A stretch of DNA of 64,000 bases from Blattamonas nauphoetae (lineage: Eukaryota > Preaxostyla > Oxymonadida), in the NCBI GenBank assembly GCA_033064195.1, contig JARBJD010000216.1:1-64000 (forward strand), read 5' to 3'. This document shows positions 48,254-58,772 of this stretch, piece after piece. Both the position numbers and the translations under genes were made by a program. Numbering within the stretch: the first letter of the stretch is position 1; each line of letters begins with the position of its first letter. Under the pieces are notes generated by a model. That model was not told the origin of the DNA. It saw only the letters and a program-made list of their open reading frames with translations, and ran no database searches.

Positions 48254-49327
48254 ATGACTGGTTTAGACGCGAAGTCGTCCTCCTCAATTGTTTCTCCTTG
48301 CTCTGGTATGTCTTCACATGGATTGTTACATTTTCCAGATTGTTCTCCTTTCTTAAATTGGATCGAAGAAGATCTTTCTTCAGAACATGAAAAAGCCGTT
48401 GTCTTTCGATCTCTTGTTGCCACAGTGAAGTTACAACCTGTACTTGATGAATCTTTGGAAGCGAAAGCCGTGAAATTTCTTGAATCTATGGTTGCGGAGG
48501 ATGATGAATCGGCCGATGCTTTTCTCAACAGCCTTGTGCGAACATCTGGTGAATCATTGACTGAATTCATCAACTCCATTGGAGTGCTCATTTCGTCACC
48601 GAGCCAGGCAATCATTAAAGCTTCGATGGGGATGCTTGATGATCTGATCCATGAATGCTCAACTAAAGTTCACCTTGCCCTCGTCAAGGCTAATTTAATA
48701 CCTCACGTCTTTGCCTCTCTAAATCCGCATTCTCTCCTGTTGGGAGATAACGATGATATCCACATCTGTATCATTTCTGCCGTCACCAAATCCGTCAGGC
48801 TCGCAACTCGGAATGGTTTCACAGCACTCGATATTGAAGGTGACGATGAACAACAAACTGTTCACGAGACAGTTTTCAAGCAAGTTCTGACCCCTTCTGA
48901 GAAGTATATATGTCATTTGTGCGTGAACCGATTTTCCATCATCGATGGAACACAATCCAAGTTGTTTCTGGCACTCCTCGCTAGCCTCGTCCAACAATGT
49001 TCATATTATCAACCGACAATGGAGTTTGTTCTTCATATGCCAGTCTTTCTCACAATACCAAGTTGTCTCACAATCTTCGATGATGATTTCGCAATCTCGA
49101 ATTTTTTGTTTGAGATGGTCTGTGTGCAGTGGGGATGGAACAAAACAAGGGGAGAAGTGCGACAGATGTGGAAGGAAACGCACCGAATGTTGAGAATGGA
49201 GGGATTTGATGATGTTGTAGAGGAAAAGCTGCGAAACGACCAGAACATCTCGCTCGGTGGGTCTTCGGTGACCTACTCGACTGACTTCAGCAACCTGCAG
49301 GGCATGAACCTTCCACTGGAAGAATAG
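48254..49327 (+). CDS. Oxymonad-type helical family protein, 357 aa
   Basis: One complete frame from an ATG. Recognisable family text: SPFLNW, LEAKAVKFLES, FINSIGVLISSP, VNRFSIIDG, LRMEG and the ending LQGMNLP. I know this as a large family in Blattamonas-like genomes with no assigned function; the protein is helical throughout with no membrane segment. Broken relatives lie at 52898-53224, 53558-53995 and 54200-54460, so the family is duplicating and decaying locally. A likely splice acceptor is absent, so the gene seems to be single-exon. Confidence 0.75.
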   Translation: MTGLDAKSSSSIVSPCSGMSSHGLLHFPDCSPFLNWIEEDLSSEHEKAVVFRSLVATVKLQPVLDESLEAKAVKFLESMVAEDDESADAFLNSLVRTSGESLTEFINSIGVLISSPSQAIIKASMGMLDDLIHECSTKVHLALVKANLIPHVFASLNPHSLLLGDNDDIHICIISAVTKSVRLATRNGFTALDIEGDDEQQTVHETVFKQVLTPSEKYICHLCVNRFSIIDGTQSKLFLALLASLVQQCSYYQPTMEFVLHMPVFLTIPSCLTIFDDDFAISNFLFEMVCVQWGWNKTRGEVRQMWKETHRMLRMEGFDDVVEEKLRNDQNISLGGSSVTYSTDFSNLQGMNLPLEE

Positions 49328-49427
49328 ATACAAACAAGAACCAACAAAGATTTCGAACAGTTTCTGCCTTCTTTTGGACAACAAACACTGTTAGTGTGTG
49401 GTTTTTGTCGGCTCTGGCATCACCTCC

Positions 49428-49530
49428 CTCCCTCACAAAATTCCTCAGGCAACATCCTGAAAGTGATACACACACTCTTCTTCCCCACCAGAACAGATCC
49501 TTCTTGCTCTGCCACTCCTCTGTCAATCGG
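49428..49530 (+). pseudogene. Duplicated fragment of the 43716-47866 gene, left part
   Basis: Matches 47143-47259 at roughly 85% by eye. It is split from its continuation at 51982-52110 by the element at 49531-51981. Confidence 0.8.
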
Positions 49531-49835
49531 GGCCGACTATATCTCATCAAGCATTCCGTCTATATCTCATCAAGTTTTGATCAGACCTTTACTATGTCCC
49601 TTAATGGTCTTTTATCATACTCTCAATTCACTCTTTTTCACACTCACCACATCATTCTTGTTTTCATCTCAGTCTATTTCTCTCTATTTCGGATATTTTT
49701 GGTGCAAAGCACTTCATTCTACTGTTTCAAATAAAAGATGTCGATCAACACGAGAACAGCGTCTTCAGAATGCGGGTGATCGTCATCTGAGTACTCGTTT
49801 CGGGCTCAGCACAGCATGTCGTTCATGTTGCGTGC

Positions 49836-50673
49836 ATGTTCGGCGTCAGTTCCGCTGCTGGCAGAGTGATCAGCTGTTCTGTGTTCGACACCAGCCACAC
49901 CAGCACGTTGTCCAGCCCCACAAATGTACCCATCCATCCTGGAATCCGATCTGGCTCGCTCGTCCACCAGCTCCAGCACCATCCTTCGTGGCTTTGTCTC
50001 CGATGGCGTGTCGCACACCTTGATCAGCGACTCCAAGCTCGTCTGTGTGACCATGTCTGGCGATTCCGAGTCGTTCGGCGGGCTCGTCAGGAAGAGCGAC
50101 GTCGTCTGCTTCCCCGCTGCCTCATCTTCGTCCATCTTCCCCTTCCGTCTCATTCTCTATCAGGATCAGGCCGAGAATGATCATCGCCCCTTCTTCATTC
50201 GAGACAGCTTCTACCAAATGAACCCGTACACAACCACAACCAACACCTCCAACACAACCAGCACCACAATCATCGTCAGAAACGTCACTTCCACATTCCT
50301 CTCGTGCCTCCCCAGAATCTCTGACAATCCAATCTTGATCGGCTCAACCACGCACAGCAGCCCCGACGTCATCAGATACCCAATCTCCCGCAATAGCGAT
50401 TCGTGTTCGTCGGCGTCTGTGAAGACAGTCGGACTCGCCAGCAGCGACGACGATGCGGAGATTGCGTATGTTATGTCTCCGATCGTGTCCAGCAGCCCAT
50501 GGAACTCGGTTGTCGACGAGAAGGGTGACGCAGGCGACAGATTGGGGAACATCACAGTGAAGCCCTCTTCCTTCTTGAACGCGCTTTTGTCGCTCGCTGA
50601 CCACAGACTGAGCGAGTCCAGACTGCGAAACAGAGCTGTCTTCGTGTTCTACAGGATCGCATCCAAGTCTTAA
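49836..50673 (+). pseudogene. Captured coding segment, unknown family
   Basis: A 249-codon frame (49924-50673) with strongly coding codon use (third-position C/G) continues an upstream frame beginning MFGVSSAAGRV at 49836, but the two are in different phases near 49925-49960. Ser/Thr/Val-rich with short beta-type repeats. It may be a 3' fragment of a surface protein. Confidence 0.45.
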
Positions 50674-51410
50674 ATGTATTCCCACCATCCCACCAGCGTC
50701 GGGGCTGCCAGATGCTCAAACAAGTCGTGTGTAAGCACCACTGCCGACATCTGCGACGTATGCTTCAATATTTGAAATTGTTTCGTCGTTGAGTGAACTG
50801 TCTTCGCCGACACTTCGAACTGAAGCAGTCTTTCGTTCTCTTCTCCAACAAAAAGTGATTGATGTTCGGTTGCTTTCTTTGCTGTCGCTTTCTTTTCCAG
50901 TTTCGTGATTATCGAGTCCAGTCCGTCTTTCGCCGTGTCATCATTCAGAAGCTGTTTTTTGATGTATTCGAACGTTTCCTTCGCTTTTCGAGCTGCCAAC
51001 AGCGCAAGACGGTGCAGTCGGTCAACAGAATACGATGGTTGGTCCAACAAGTTCAGAACTGCAAGTAAAATCATCTTCGTCGTCTCCAACTTCGCTTGTG
51101 CACCAGCTGTTCCTCCTCCTTTGTCACCATCGTTCATCCCAAGTCCTTGCATGAAATCATCATTCATTTTCATCAGTTCTGCCTCAACCATGTCATCCAG
51201 CTCCTTTTCAATCGAAAAGATCGTCCATTGATTGAAAAAGTGCGGATATCCGATTGTCGCTTGTTGAATCAATTTTTGGGCTTTCAGATAGTTTTTCTTG
51301 AAGGATGCTTCTAAAAGAGCGGATATCATGATGAGTGAGGTGGATGATGGGAACTGTTGGATCGCGTGTTCGTAAACACTTGAAACAAAGTCTAACTTCC
51401 AAAAAATCAT
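50670..51410 (-). CDS. TmcB/TmcC-like TPR segment
   Basis: 246 codons read FVSSVYEHAIQQFPSSTSLI, NYLKAQKLIQQA and FFNQWTIFSIEKELDD, the TPR-like pattern of protist Tiny-macrocysts (TmcB/TmcC) membrane proteins. A splice acceptor GTTAG at 51387-51391 suggests the exon starts there rather than at the ATG. Earlier exon text (RLSTIGEID, QINRLL) is visible at 51441-51788. The membrane part expected downstream is missing, so this is a gene fragment inside the TIR element. Confidence 0.5.
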   Translation of the reverse strand: MIFWKLDFVSSVYEHAIQQFPSSTSLIMISALLEASFKKNYLKAQKLIQQATIGYPHFFNQWTIFSIEKELDDMVEAELMKMNDDFMQGLGMNDGDKGGGTAGAQAKLETTKMILLAVLNLLDQPSYSVDRLHRLALLAARKAKETFEYIKKQLLNDDTAKDGLDSIITKLEKKATAKKATEHQSLFVGEENERLLQFEVSAKTVHSTTKQFQILKHTSQMSAVVLTHDLFEHLAAPTLVGWWEYI

Positions 51411-51981
51411 GACATCACAATCACGCAGGTGCGGGAGAGCTTATCTTTCACTGACTACGAGCAGCCGATTGATTTGTGAGACAAATTCAAAAAACGACGT
51501 GCGAGAAGAAAGACAACACACACGTGGATTGAATCCCATTCGAAATCGAAACAGAGTGTCCAGATGAAAAGTTTGAAGATTCTGGAGATAATGAAGGAGA
51601 TGGAGAGGAAGAGATACATGAAGAGAAGGCTGAAGAGTGTTGATATCGATTTCACCAATGGTACTCAACTTTTTCTCGACAACGGTTCCAATAACACAGA
51701 TATCACTTCGATGAGTCCAGCTGTAGTCACTCCCTGAAGATGGGAAGAAACGAGCAATGGCTTGATCGACATCTTTTATTTGAAACAACAGAATGAAATG
51801 CTTTGCACCAAAAATATCCGAAATAGAGAGAAATAGACTGAGATGAAAACAAGAATGATGTGGTGAGTGTGAAAAAGAGTGAATTGAGAGTATGATAAAA
51901 GACTATTAAGGGACATAGTAAAGGTTTGATCAAAACTTGATGAGATATAGACGGAATGCTTGATGAGATATAGTCGTTCCC

Positions 51982-52110
51982 CTGTCAATCGGCACAAGCC
52001 ACACCATCCCAGCGCCGATGAGTCTTTCGGTGAATCAGTCTGAGAGGACGCTGCAGCTGATGAGTTTCAAGACTTGCTTCAGGACGAAAAGACGGACTCA
52101 ACACCACACG
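51982..52110 (+). pseudogene. Duplicated fragment of the 43716-47866 gene, right part
   Basis: Continues the duplication cut by the element. It matches 47249-47375 (FGESVWEDAAADEFQDLLQDEKTD region) but carries a stop after the Ser-Val of FGESV. Confidence 0.8.
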
Positions 52111-52897
52111 CCTCCTGGCCAGTCGACAACACATCGATTCCTGCTCCCTTCACAAGCTCACCCATGTTTTCTAGCTTCAACCCACACTGGCTCAGCCCAC
52201 TCAACCCGACACACTCGCCTCCATTCGCTGTCCTTCTCGTCGTCCTCGTTCGCAGGGTCTTCTCTTCGGCAGACGGAACAGACGCAGTGATCGCCCTACG
52301 AGGACGGCACAGCAACGCAGGCACCTGTCCACTGTCTCCACTTACTCCAACCACACCAACCTCGCCTTATGCGTTCTCTGATGCTCGATTTGGAGTCGTG
52401 TCCTCGTGTCGACGAATCTGCTATGGACAAAGGTTGAATGGGGCATGGAAGGGATTTGCAATGGAAGGAGAGGACTGTGCCATTCGACATTGAGCACATT
52501 TTGGGAGTGGAGTCGCCGCGCTTGTATTCCGACAATCTCATTATTCTCATCACCACACAGTTTTGACCATTCATGGAGTTTTTGTGTTGTCATTTTGATG
52601 AAAAGAGGCAAGAAAACAATTAATTCACTTGACATGAGGTCAACACAACTTTGAAGACGGTCTGAGGTCGGTCTTGTCTTTCAGGGTCTTCTTTGTATCC
52701 TCCTCTTTCTCCATCTCTCATTCATCCACTCTTCTTCCCTCCTTGCTCTTCTCCTCATCCTTCCCTCTCCTAATCTCGTCCTGTGAACCCTACTTCTCTT
52801 CCCCCATCACTTCCAACCCCTCCCAGCTTCCCTTTCTTCAACAATCGAGTCGACATGTCTCTCTCGCTCCCACTCCGACCCTTTCTGCCAAAGCTGG
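52111..52897. other. Degenerate region, no intact gene
   Basis: Contains short coding-like stretches (for example near 52270-52490) and pyrimidine-rich sequence, but no complete gene, RNA or inverted repeat that I can define. Confidence 0.4.
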
Positions 52898-53224
52898 TAA
52901 TGTTCATATTATCAACCGACAATGGATTTCGTCTTGAGCATACCAATCTTTCTCACAATACCGAGTTATCTCACCTTTATCAAAAATGGGTTCGCTATCT
53001 GGTCATTTCTCGGTTTGATGGTCGATGCCCAGCGAGACTGGAACAAGAAAGACAGAGAAGTGCGACAGCTGTGGAAGACAATCCATCGAATGTTGAGAAT
53101 GGAGGGCATCGAAAGTGTGGTTGAGAAAACGCTTCGAAACGACAAAGGCGGATCATGGGGAAGACCGATTGTTGTCAGATCGATCGACTGGAACAACCTG
53201 CACGGCATGAACCTTCCACTGTAG
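52898..53224 (+). pseudogene. 3' fragment of the 357-aa family
   Basis: Reads FVLSIPIFLTIPSYLTF, HRMLRMEGIESVVEK and ends NLHGMNLPL, matching the last about 100 residues of the 48254-49327 protein. The 5' part is absent. Confidence 0.8.
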
Positions 53225-53557
53225 GAATAGATGTCGACAAGAACCAGCAAACATTTCGAACACTTTCTGGCTTCTTTTTGGGCATCAAACACTGTTTGTG
53301 TGCGATCATTGTCGGCGCTGACATCGCGTCATGGTTTCGTTTGCCATGAAGATTCGAATTCTCTCTCGCCAGTCCCATTTAATCGTCACCACACTTTCCT
53401 TTATTCTCCTTCACCGCCTCTCTCACGCGACTCGCACGACTCGTTTCTGAAAGTGAATGCGTCAATACATCAAGAATACCAATTGCTTATCAATGCTATT
53501 TGCATTATTCTTTTATCATTGTTCTCTCAAGTCGACTTGTCTTGATGAGTCATTGCA

Positions 53558-53995
53558 ATGATGAGATTGCATTTCAGAATCGATCCCACATCGACGATCG
53601 TCCTCGACTCTTTGGAAAGACGGATGATCCTCATGCATCTTCATCCACGCCAACGATTCCCTGTCCGCTTTCCCACTCGAAAAGAGATAAAGACAATTTT
53701 GGACTTCGCAGAAACGCCCATCCAAGCATTGCCGTCAGCGAGACGTCTTTTCTTTGGAAGTGATGGTCCGAGGAATCGCTGTTCTGCTCACTCTCTTCAC
53801 GGTCGCCTTGCCTCGTTCGCTGATGGATCTTCGACAAACTCCATCCCGTCGATTGGGGTGCTCATCTCGTCTGCTGATCAGATCGTCGCCAACACAACGA
53901 TGCCCTCCCTCAAACACATCACCCAACACTGTCCTGATCATCTTCATCCACATCTCGAACTTCGTCAACTGATGCCAATGGATCGTTTCGGATGA
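53558..53995 (+). pseudogene. Middle fragment of the 357-aa family
   Basis: Contains SIPSIGVLISSADQIVANT, the counterpart of FINSIGVLISSPSQAIIKA in the intact copy. The rest is rearranged. Confidence 0.5.
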
Positions 53996-54199
53996 TTGCA
54001 GATGACAGAATCAATATGCTGCGCAGAAAGCAGACATCGATGTGTCATCTGAGGCGTCTCCACTTCGTCCCGCAGTCTGTCTGAGATCATTCGACTTTGG
54101 TTCTGTCCTCCCAATGCAACCACTCCGTTCTCCCCTTCGTCCTCCTTCTCGTTTTCCTCCACTCCTCGATCAGAACGGGACCAGACAGAAGACGGATTG

Positions 54200-54460
54200 T
54201 CTCGCATCATTCGAATGTGATCCAGCTGCTGGTTCTTCCCTGAATTCTGTGTATGGTGCCTCTGAAGAATTGGGCAAGCAAAATGGAATTGTTGGTCGAA
54301 TGAAGACAACTCTTCATTCCTCCTTGATGTTGGAAGGATTGGACGATGTGTCTGAGAAAAGACTCCAACACGGGAAAGAGGGATGCAGTGGAGGACACTT
54401 TGGATTCTACTCGATCACGTTTTGTAGTCAGCAGGACATGAACCTTCCGGACATTTATGG
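54200..54460 (+). pseudogene. Another 3' fragment of the 357-aa family
   Basis: Contains LMLEGLDDVSEKRLQHGKEG and SQQDMNLP, the C-terminal family signature, without the upstream part. Confidence 0.6.
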
Positions 54461-54518
54461 ATTCAGACAGGAACCAGCGAAGACTCGAACCGAACAACAC
54501 CCTTCGCTCTCCTCACTC

Positions 54519-55575
54519 GGCATGTATTACCCCTGTAGGTAATCGGAACCCTGTAGGTAATCGAGCGAGTTTGTGCGAGAGAACCTGTCTGAGAGGGGGG
54601 ATAATGGAGAATTACAAACTTTACTTTGCCTTGCATCCACTGATGATTTCTTTTAAACATCTATTCGGAGGAAATTGTGTGTTTTCCCCAACACTTTTGA
54701 TCGAACGCATCTTTCACGATCTATCAGGCAAATATGTTGAACATAAGGAGAAAAGATAGAGAAAAGGTGAATATATGTTAACTGACATGGAAATAGTCTA
54801 AGTTGTGTTCATTTGAGTCGACAATCTCCATTTTTGTTGTTGTGGTCTTGATCAAGGATCGCGACCAAAAATGATTTTCACTAAAATATGGAGTTGAAAA
54901 TTGATGGTGATATGCATTAAAATGAGAATATGAAAGGAATGATGTCATAAAAGAGAGAAATTCAGTGTTTGATGGAAAGTGGCACTTTTGATGAAGTTTG
55001 AATCCTGTGTTGGTCTCGAGAATGTTTTGCGGAGCGAAATAAGTGGAGAACAGTGTTTCCGGTCATACCCTACAGAGTTCAAAAACATCCTACAGGGTTC
55101 CATTCAGTACCTACAGGCTTCCTCTTCACACCCTACAATTGTTGGACAATTTTGGGAAATTGGAAAATGCCGGAAAAAAGACACACAAAATGCGAACCTT
55201 TTCTCCAGCTCCAAATCATGTCATGTCACAATACGACACTTCCATTCGTCGCGATGTTGAGAGTTCTCTGGGAGAACGACAGACCATCACCAGTCGATCT
55301 CATGTCAGAAAATGTGTTGGACTGTCAGACCGACTGAATTAATCGGCTCAATCAGATTTTGTTGGATAGAGCGTGCTGAAGACGAGATGGAGAAGGAGTT
55401 GGTGGATGGGAGGACTCGACTTTGTGGAAGGAAGTTGCAGTTGAGAGTGGTCATCAATCGGCCGATGAACGCGCATGGGATCAACAAAGTTTCCAAATTA
55501 TCAAAATTGTCCAACAACTGTACAGGGTTCCGATTACCTACAGGGTTCATTTTACCTACAGGGGTAATACATGCC
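54519..55575. mobile_element. 1,057-bp TIR element, 8-bp duplication
   Basis: Ends read GGCATGTATTACCCCTGTAG and its inverse. The perfect 8-bp target duplication is CCTCACTC (54511-54518, 55576-55583). Tandem units of ACCCTGTAGGTAATCGG type lie inside both ends, and a second inverted pair is nested within (about 55129-55166 and 55490-55526). No coding sequence recognised. An 8-bp duplication with subterminal repeats is typical of hAT elements, so a non-autonomous hAT is the best guess. Confidence 0.85.
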
Positions 55576-55649
55576 CCTCACTCAACCATCTCCCACCCCT
55601 CTTCCACATTTCATCCCGATTTCAAAACCACTCTATCGCTCTCTTGATC

Positions 55650-56030
55650 TGAACTGTGATTGACCAATCACGAACGATTCTTGAGCTGATGTGCGACTGA
55701 CTCGGACACACTCCACCCTCCCGTTCCTCTCGATTCCAATCGAGCTTCTTTCTTGCGAGCCGCTGCAGTTTGTATCTCCCTTGCGCTTGCAAAGGCTGAA
55801 TGCCTCCTCCGCACGGATCTCCTCTCCCAACTCTTCGACGTTGCCCAGTCTGACAACCCAGAGCTCGTGCTGTGAATGACAGGCTCCTTCCCGGCGTCCC
55901 TGTCCCTCTCCATGTCCGACATCGACGTTGTGTTCGAATCCAAGGAGCAGTGGAAATACATCACACCCACAGCGTATCCCCTGTACCATCTTCCAGTTTT
56001 GGTCCGGCGAGATGTTCACTCCGCCCGAGC
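55650..56030 (+). pseudogene. Coding remnant interrupted by the next element
   Basis: A coding-like stretch reaching CTIFQFWSGEMFTPPE at 56030 resumes at 58773 as PVTGIPLPPNASMMLYGL once the element and one target copy are taken out, so the insertion lies in a former coding region. Upstream the frame is broken. Family not recognised. Confidence 0.5.
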
Positions 56031-58765
56031 GGGTAAGTCTAGACTCAGATCTGAAAAAGTCTAGACGCAGATCTGCAGATCCGTCTAGGCGCAGATCTCT
56101 TGGTCTACACGCAGATCTGCCATTCAACTCGTTCTTTTTAATTCTTTTCCACATTTTATTCACCGAACACCTCAATATCCACGTCACTTCCTGTTTTTTG
56201 GATTTAATTCTTCCTTTATGCCATTCCTCCAATCTGGGTCAAAAGTTGTTGAAGAGATCCTGGGTTGATCTCGGTCTGTTCCTTCTCATTAAAGCTTATT
56301 TCAATGAGAGACCCTTTCAGGCATTCGTCCGGAACTTTGTCGTCGGATTCACGAACAGATAGCCCTCCCGACTCTCCGTCTTCTCTACACCGCCAGCATT
56401 TCATTCTCCACTGCCCAGACCGAAGTATGCATTCTATTTGGTCATTTCACCTCTCTTCCCTGATTTCCAAGTTCATCTTCCATGATCTCCGAGCCCACCC
56501 TCCACTATGTCCCATCTGAAATGTCAAGTCCATCTCCCATCAACAACCTCGACGGACGGAAACAAAAGGGAGGGGATGAAGACCAACAAATTGAGGTTGA
56601 TGAAGACATCGAAGGAGAATATGAACAAGCAGAAAACGAGGAGGACGGAACACGAAGCATGGGAGAGAATGAAGCAGTTGAAGAAAACGAACTTGAACAA
56701 ACTGGTGAAATGGAAGAAGTTGAAGAAAATGACAATGCTGAAGACAAACAGGAAGAGTCAGTTGAAAATGAGGGTGAACCTGACGATGGAGATGCCAATG
56801 ACAACCTACAAGAAAGTGAGCAATCAGAACGCGAAGACAGAGATGCTGAGGAACAGTATGAAGAAATGGACGAAAATACCGGATCTTAACAGAATGCACA
56901 TGGGGAAGAAAACAAGAATGTTGAAGCTGTCGAAAACGAACGTCACGACGATGAAGATCCTGACGCGACTGGTCCTGAAAATGAACAAGCTGAATCGAAG
57001 CATGAAGATTTACAGGAGGAAGATGATAAAAAAGCTGATGAAGTGGAAGATGTCAAATAACACCAAGTTGTAGACGAAGAAATCGAAGGTGAAGTCAAAA
57101 CGCGCTCATGTGAAGCATGAACCCAAAAAGAAGAATCAAACGATGACGAAATCGAGATGTACGAAAATGAGCTAAACTATGAAGATGATGAGGAGTTTGC
57201 AGAAGCAGCGGATGAACAAGCAGAATCCGATGATCAATTTGAATACGATGAACAAGCGGACGAGACAGAATTAGAAGCCGAAAAAAAAAGTAAACAGAAT
57301 CTATTCAGTCAAGTCACTAGAGAGTTTAAAATCGGAAAAATCATCGCGAAGTTCCAAGTCCAATCGTTCATCAAAACGATCAAGCTCCGAATATCGGAAA
57401 TCGCACTCTTCGGAAGAAAGAGCAAAAGTTTGAGAAGAAGAATAACGCGAAGAACATGATGGACAGGAGAAAGATGAAGATGTTCGGTTCGGAACATTCT
57501 TTTCACGAATCAGAAGAAGGAGTGGACGAAAAGGAAGAAGGAGAAGAAGATGAGAAGGAAGAGGAAGGAGAGGAGGAGGTGAAGGAGCGGGAATTTGGGG
57601 AGGATGAGGTGGAAGCTGAAGCAGAGAGCGAGAAACAGGAAGAAGAAAAGGAACAAAGCGAGAAGGATGAAGAAGAAAGTGAAAAAGCTCCATCAGAAGG
57701 AGAACAGGAAGAACCAGAACAGGAGGCAGAAGCAGAAGAAGAGAAGGAAGTGGAAAACGAGGAAGCAGAGAGATTGGCAAGGGAGAAGGCTGAGGAGGAA
57801 GAAACGGTCAAGGAGAGAGATTTCAAACGCCTTCAGGATGAAGAAGAGGGGAGGACGAGACTGGAAGAGGAAGAGCGAGTGCATCGACGGGAAATTGAAG
57901 CAAAACTGGCCGCTTCGACGACAGGAAAGAGCATAAGAAGAACTGACGCGAGAAGAGCAGGAAGCAGCACGAAGACGAAAGAAGGAGCGACATAAAGCGA
58001 AGATGGAGAAGAAAAGGAAGGAAGAAGAACAACGCGAAGCAGAACGACAACAGTGGCGAGCGGAGCAAGACGAGAAGAAAGCGAAGGAGAGGGAAGCACA
58101 TGAACGAGCATATCGTCTTTGCGACCGATCCAAAACGAAAAAAGAGAAAAACCACTTCGTCCGTATTCAGCCATCAAAGACAAGCAATGTCCAATCATCG
58201 ACACCGCCATGTTCAGAAAGATCATCAAACAGAACACGGCAGCCGAACTGACGAGGGAGGAGATGGAAGTGCTGGAGATCCGAGAAGAGGTGGTGAGAAG
58301 GGAGAACGAGTCGTTGGCGAGGGAGTTTGGGCTGAGTGGGTCGAGAGGGAGGGAAGGAGAGGAGGGAATCGAAGAGGTGAAGAACGGGGAAACAGCAAGC
58401 CTCATGGGATGTATCGCAGAGAGAGGGAAAGGGACGATAAATGGAACGAACGCATCGAACGACATTTTTCCGGCTGACTCAATCGTTTTAAGAACCGTGA
58501 AAGACATTTTCATCGCCTACGAGTCAGATTTCTTCCTTTGTGAATGAGATCAACTCGGATTTCACTCTACTGCAACAATATCAAAAAATGCGAGGTCATC
58601 AACACCTTCTTCGTTTTTCACGTCACTTCTTTTGATATTAGATGTTCTATTGTGAAAAATTAAGACAGAAAAGTCAGATCTGAGTGTAGACCAAGAGATC
58701 TGCGCCTAGACGGATCTGCAGATCTGCGTCTAGACTTTTTCAGATCTGAGCCTAGACCTACCCCA
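56031..58765. mobile_element. 2.7-kb TIR element with an acidic gene as cargo
   Basis: Inverted repeats of about 90 bp (56031-56119 and 58675-58765) differ at about four positions by eye. They are built from repeated GTCTAGAC-CAGATCT units. The flanking duplication is CCCGAGC (56024-56030 and 58766-58772), or 8 bp with one mismatch. Reading frame is restored across the empty site. The interior is a degraded Glu/Lys/Arg-rich coding region; no transposase is seen. Its 7-8 bp duplication and repeat-rich ends group it with 54519-55575. Confidence 0.85.
56482..58547 (+). pseudogene. Degraded Glu-rich coiled-coil gene inside the element
   Basis: Plus-strand coding text moves between frames: an acidic region (56482-57060), a second acidic piece with LFSQVTREF (57157-57459), long EEE/KEE coiled coil (57456-58130) and a helical end with EMEVLEIREEVVRREN (58119-58547). 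Several stops and shifts separate the parts. It resembles trichohyalin- or caldesmon-like sequence only in composition. Confidence 0.55.
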
Positions 58766-58772
58766 CCCGAGC

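Larger units (their letters stand above)
49531..51981. mobile_element. 2.45-kb TIR element carrying gene-like cargo
   Basis: Inverted repeats of about 218 bp (49531-49748 and 51762-51981) are about 97% identical by eye, so the insertion is young. Each end has two copies of TATATCTCATCAAG. The flanking sequence shows an 11-bp target duplication CTGTCAATCGG (49520-49530 and 51982-51992), confirmed by the uninterrupted paralogous sequence near 47250. A 9-11 bp duplication fits Mutator-like elements. The interior holds a plus-strand frame and a minus-strand TPR-like frame that converge near 50670, and no transposase that I recognise. This is the pattern of a Pack-type element that has captured host genes. 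Confidence 0.85.

Noticed and set aside
55936-55950. GTTCGAATCC, resembling a tRNA B box
   Set aside because: No matching acceptor stem, A box or cloverleaf could be folded around it.
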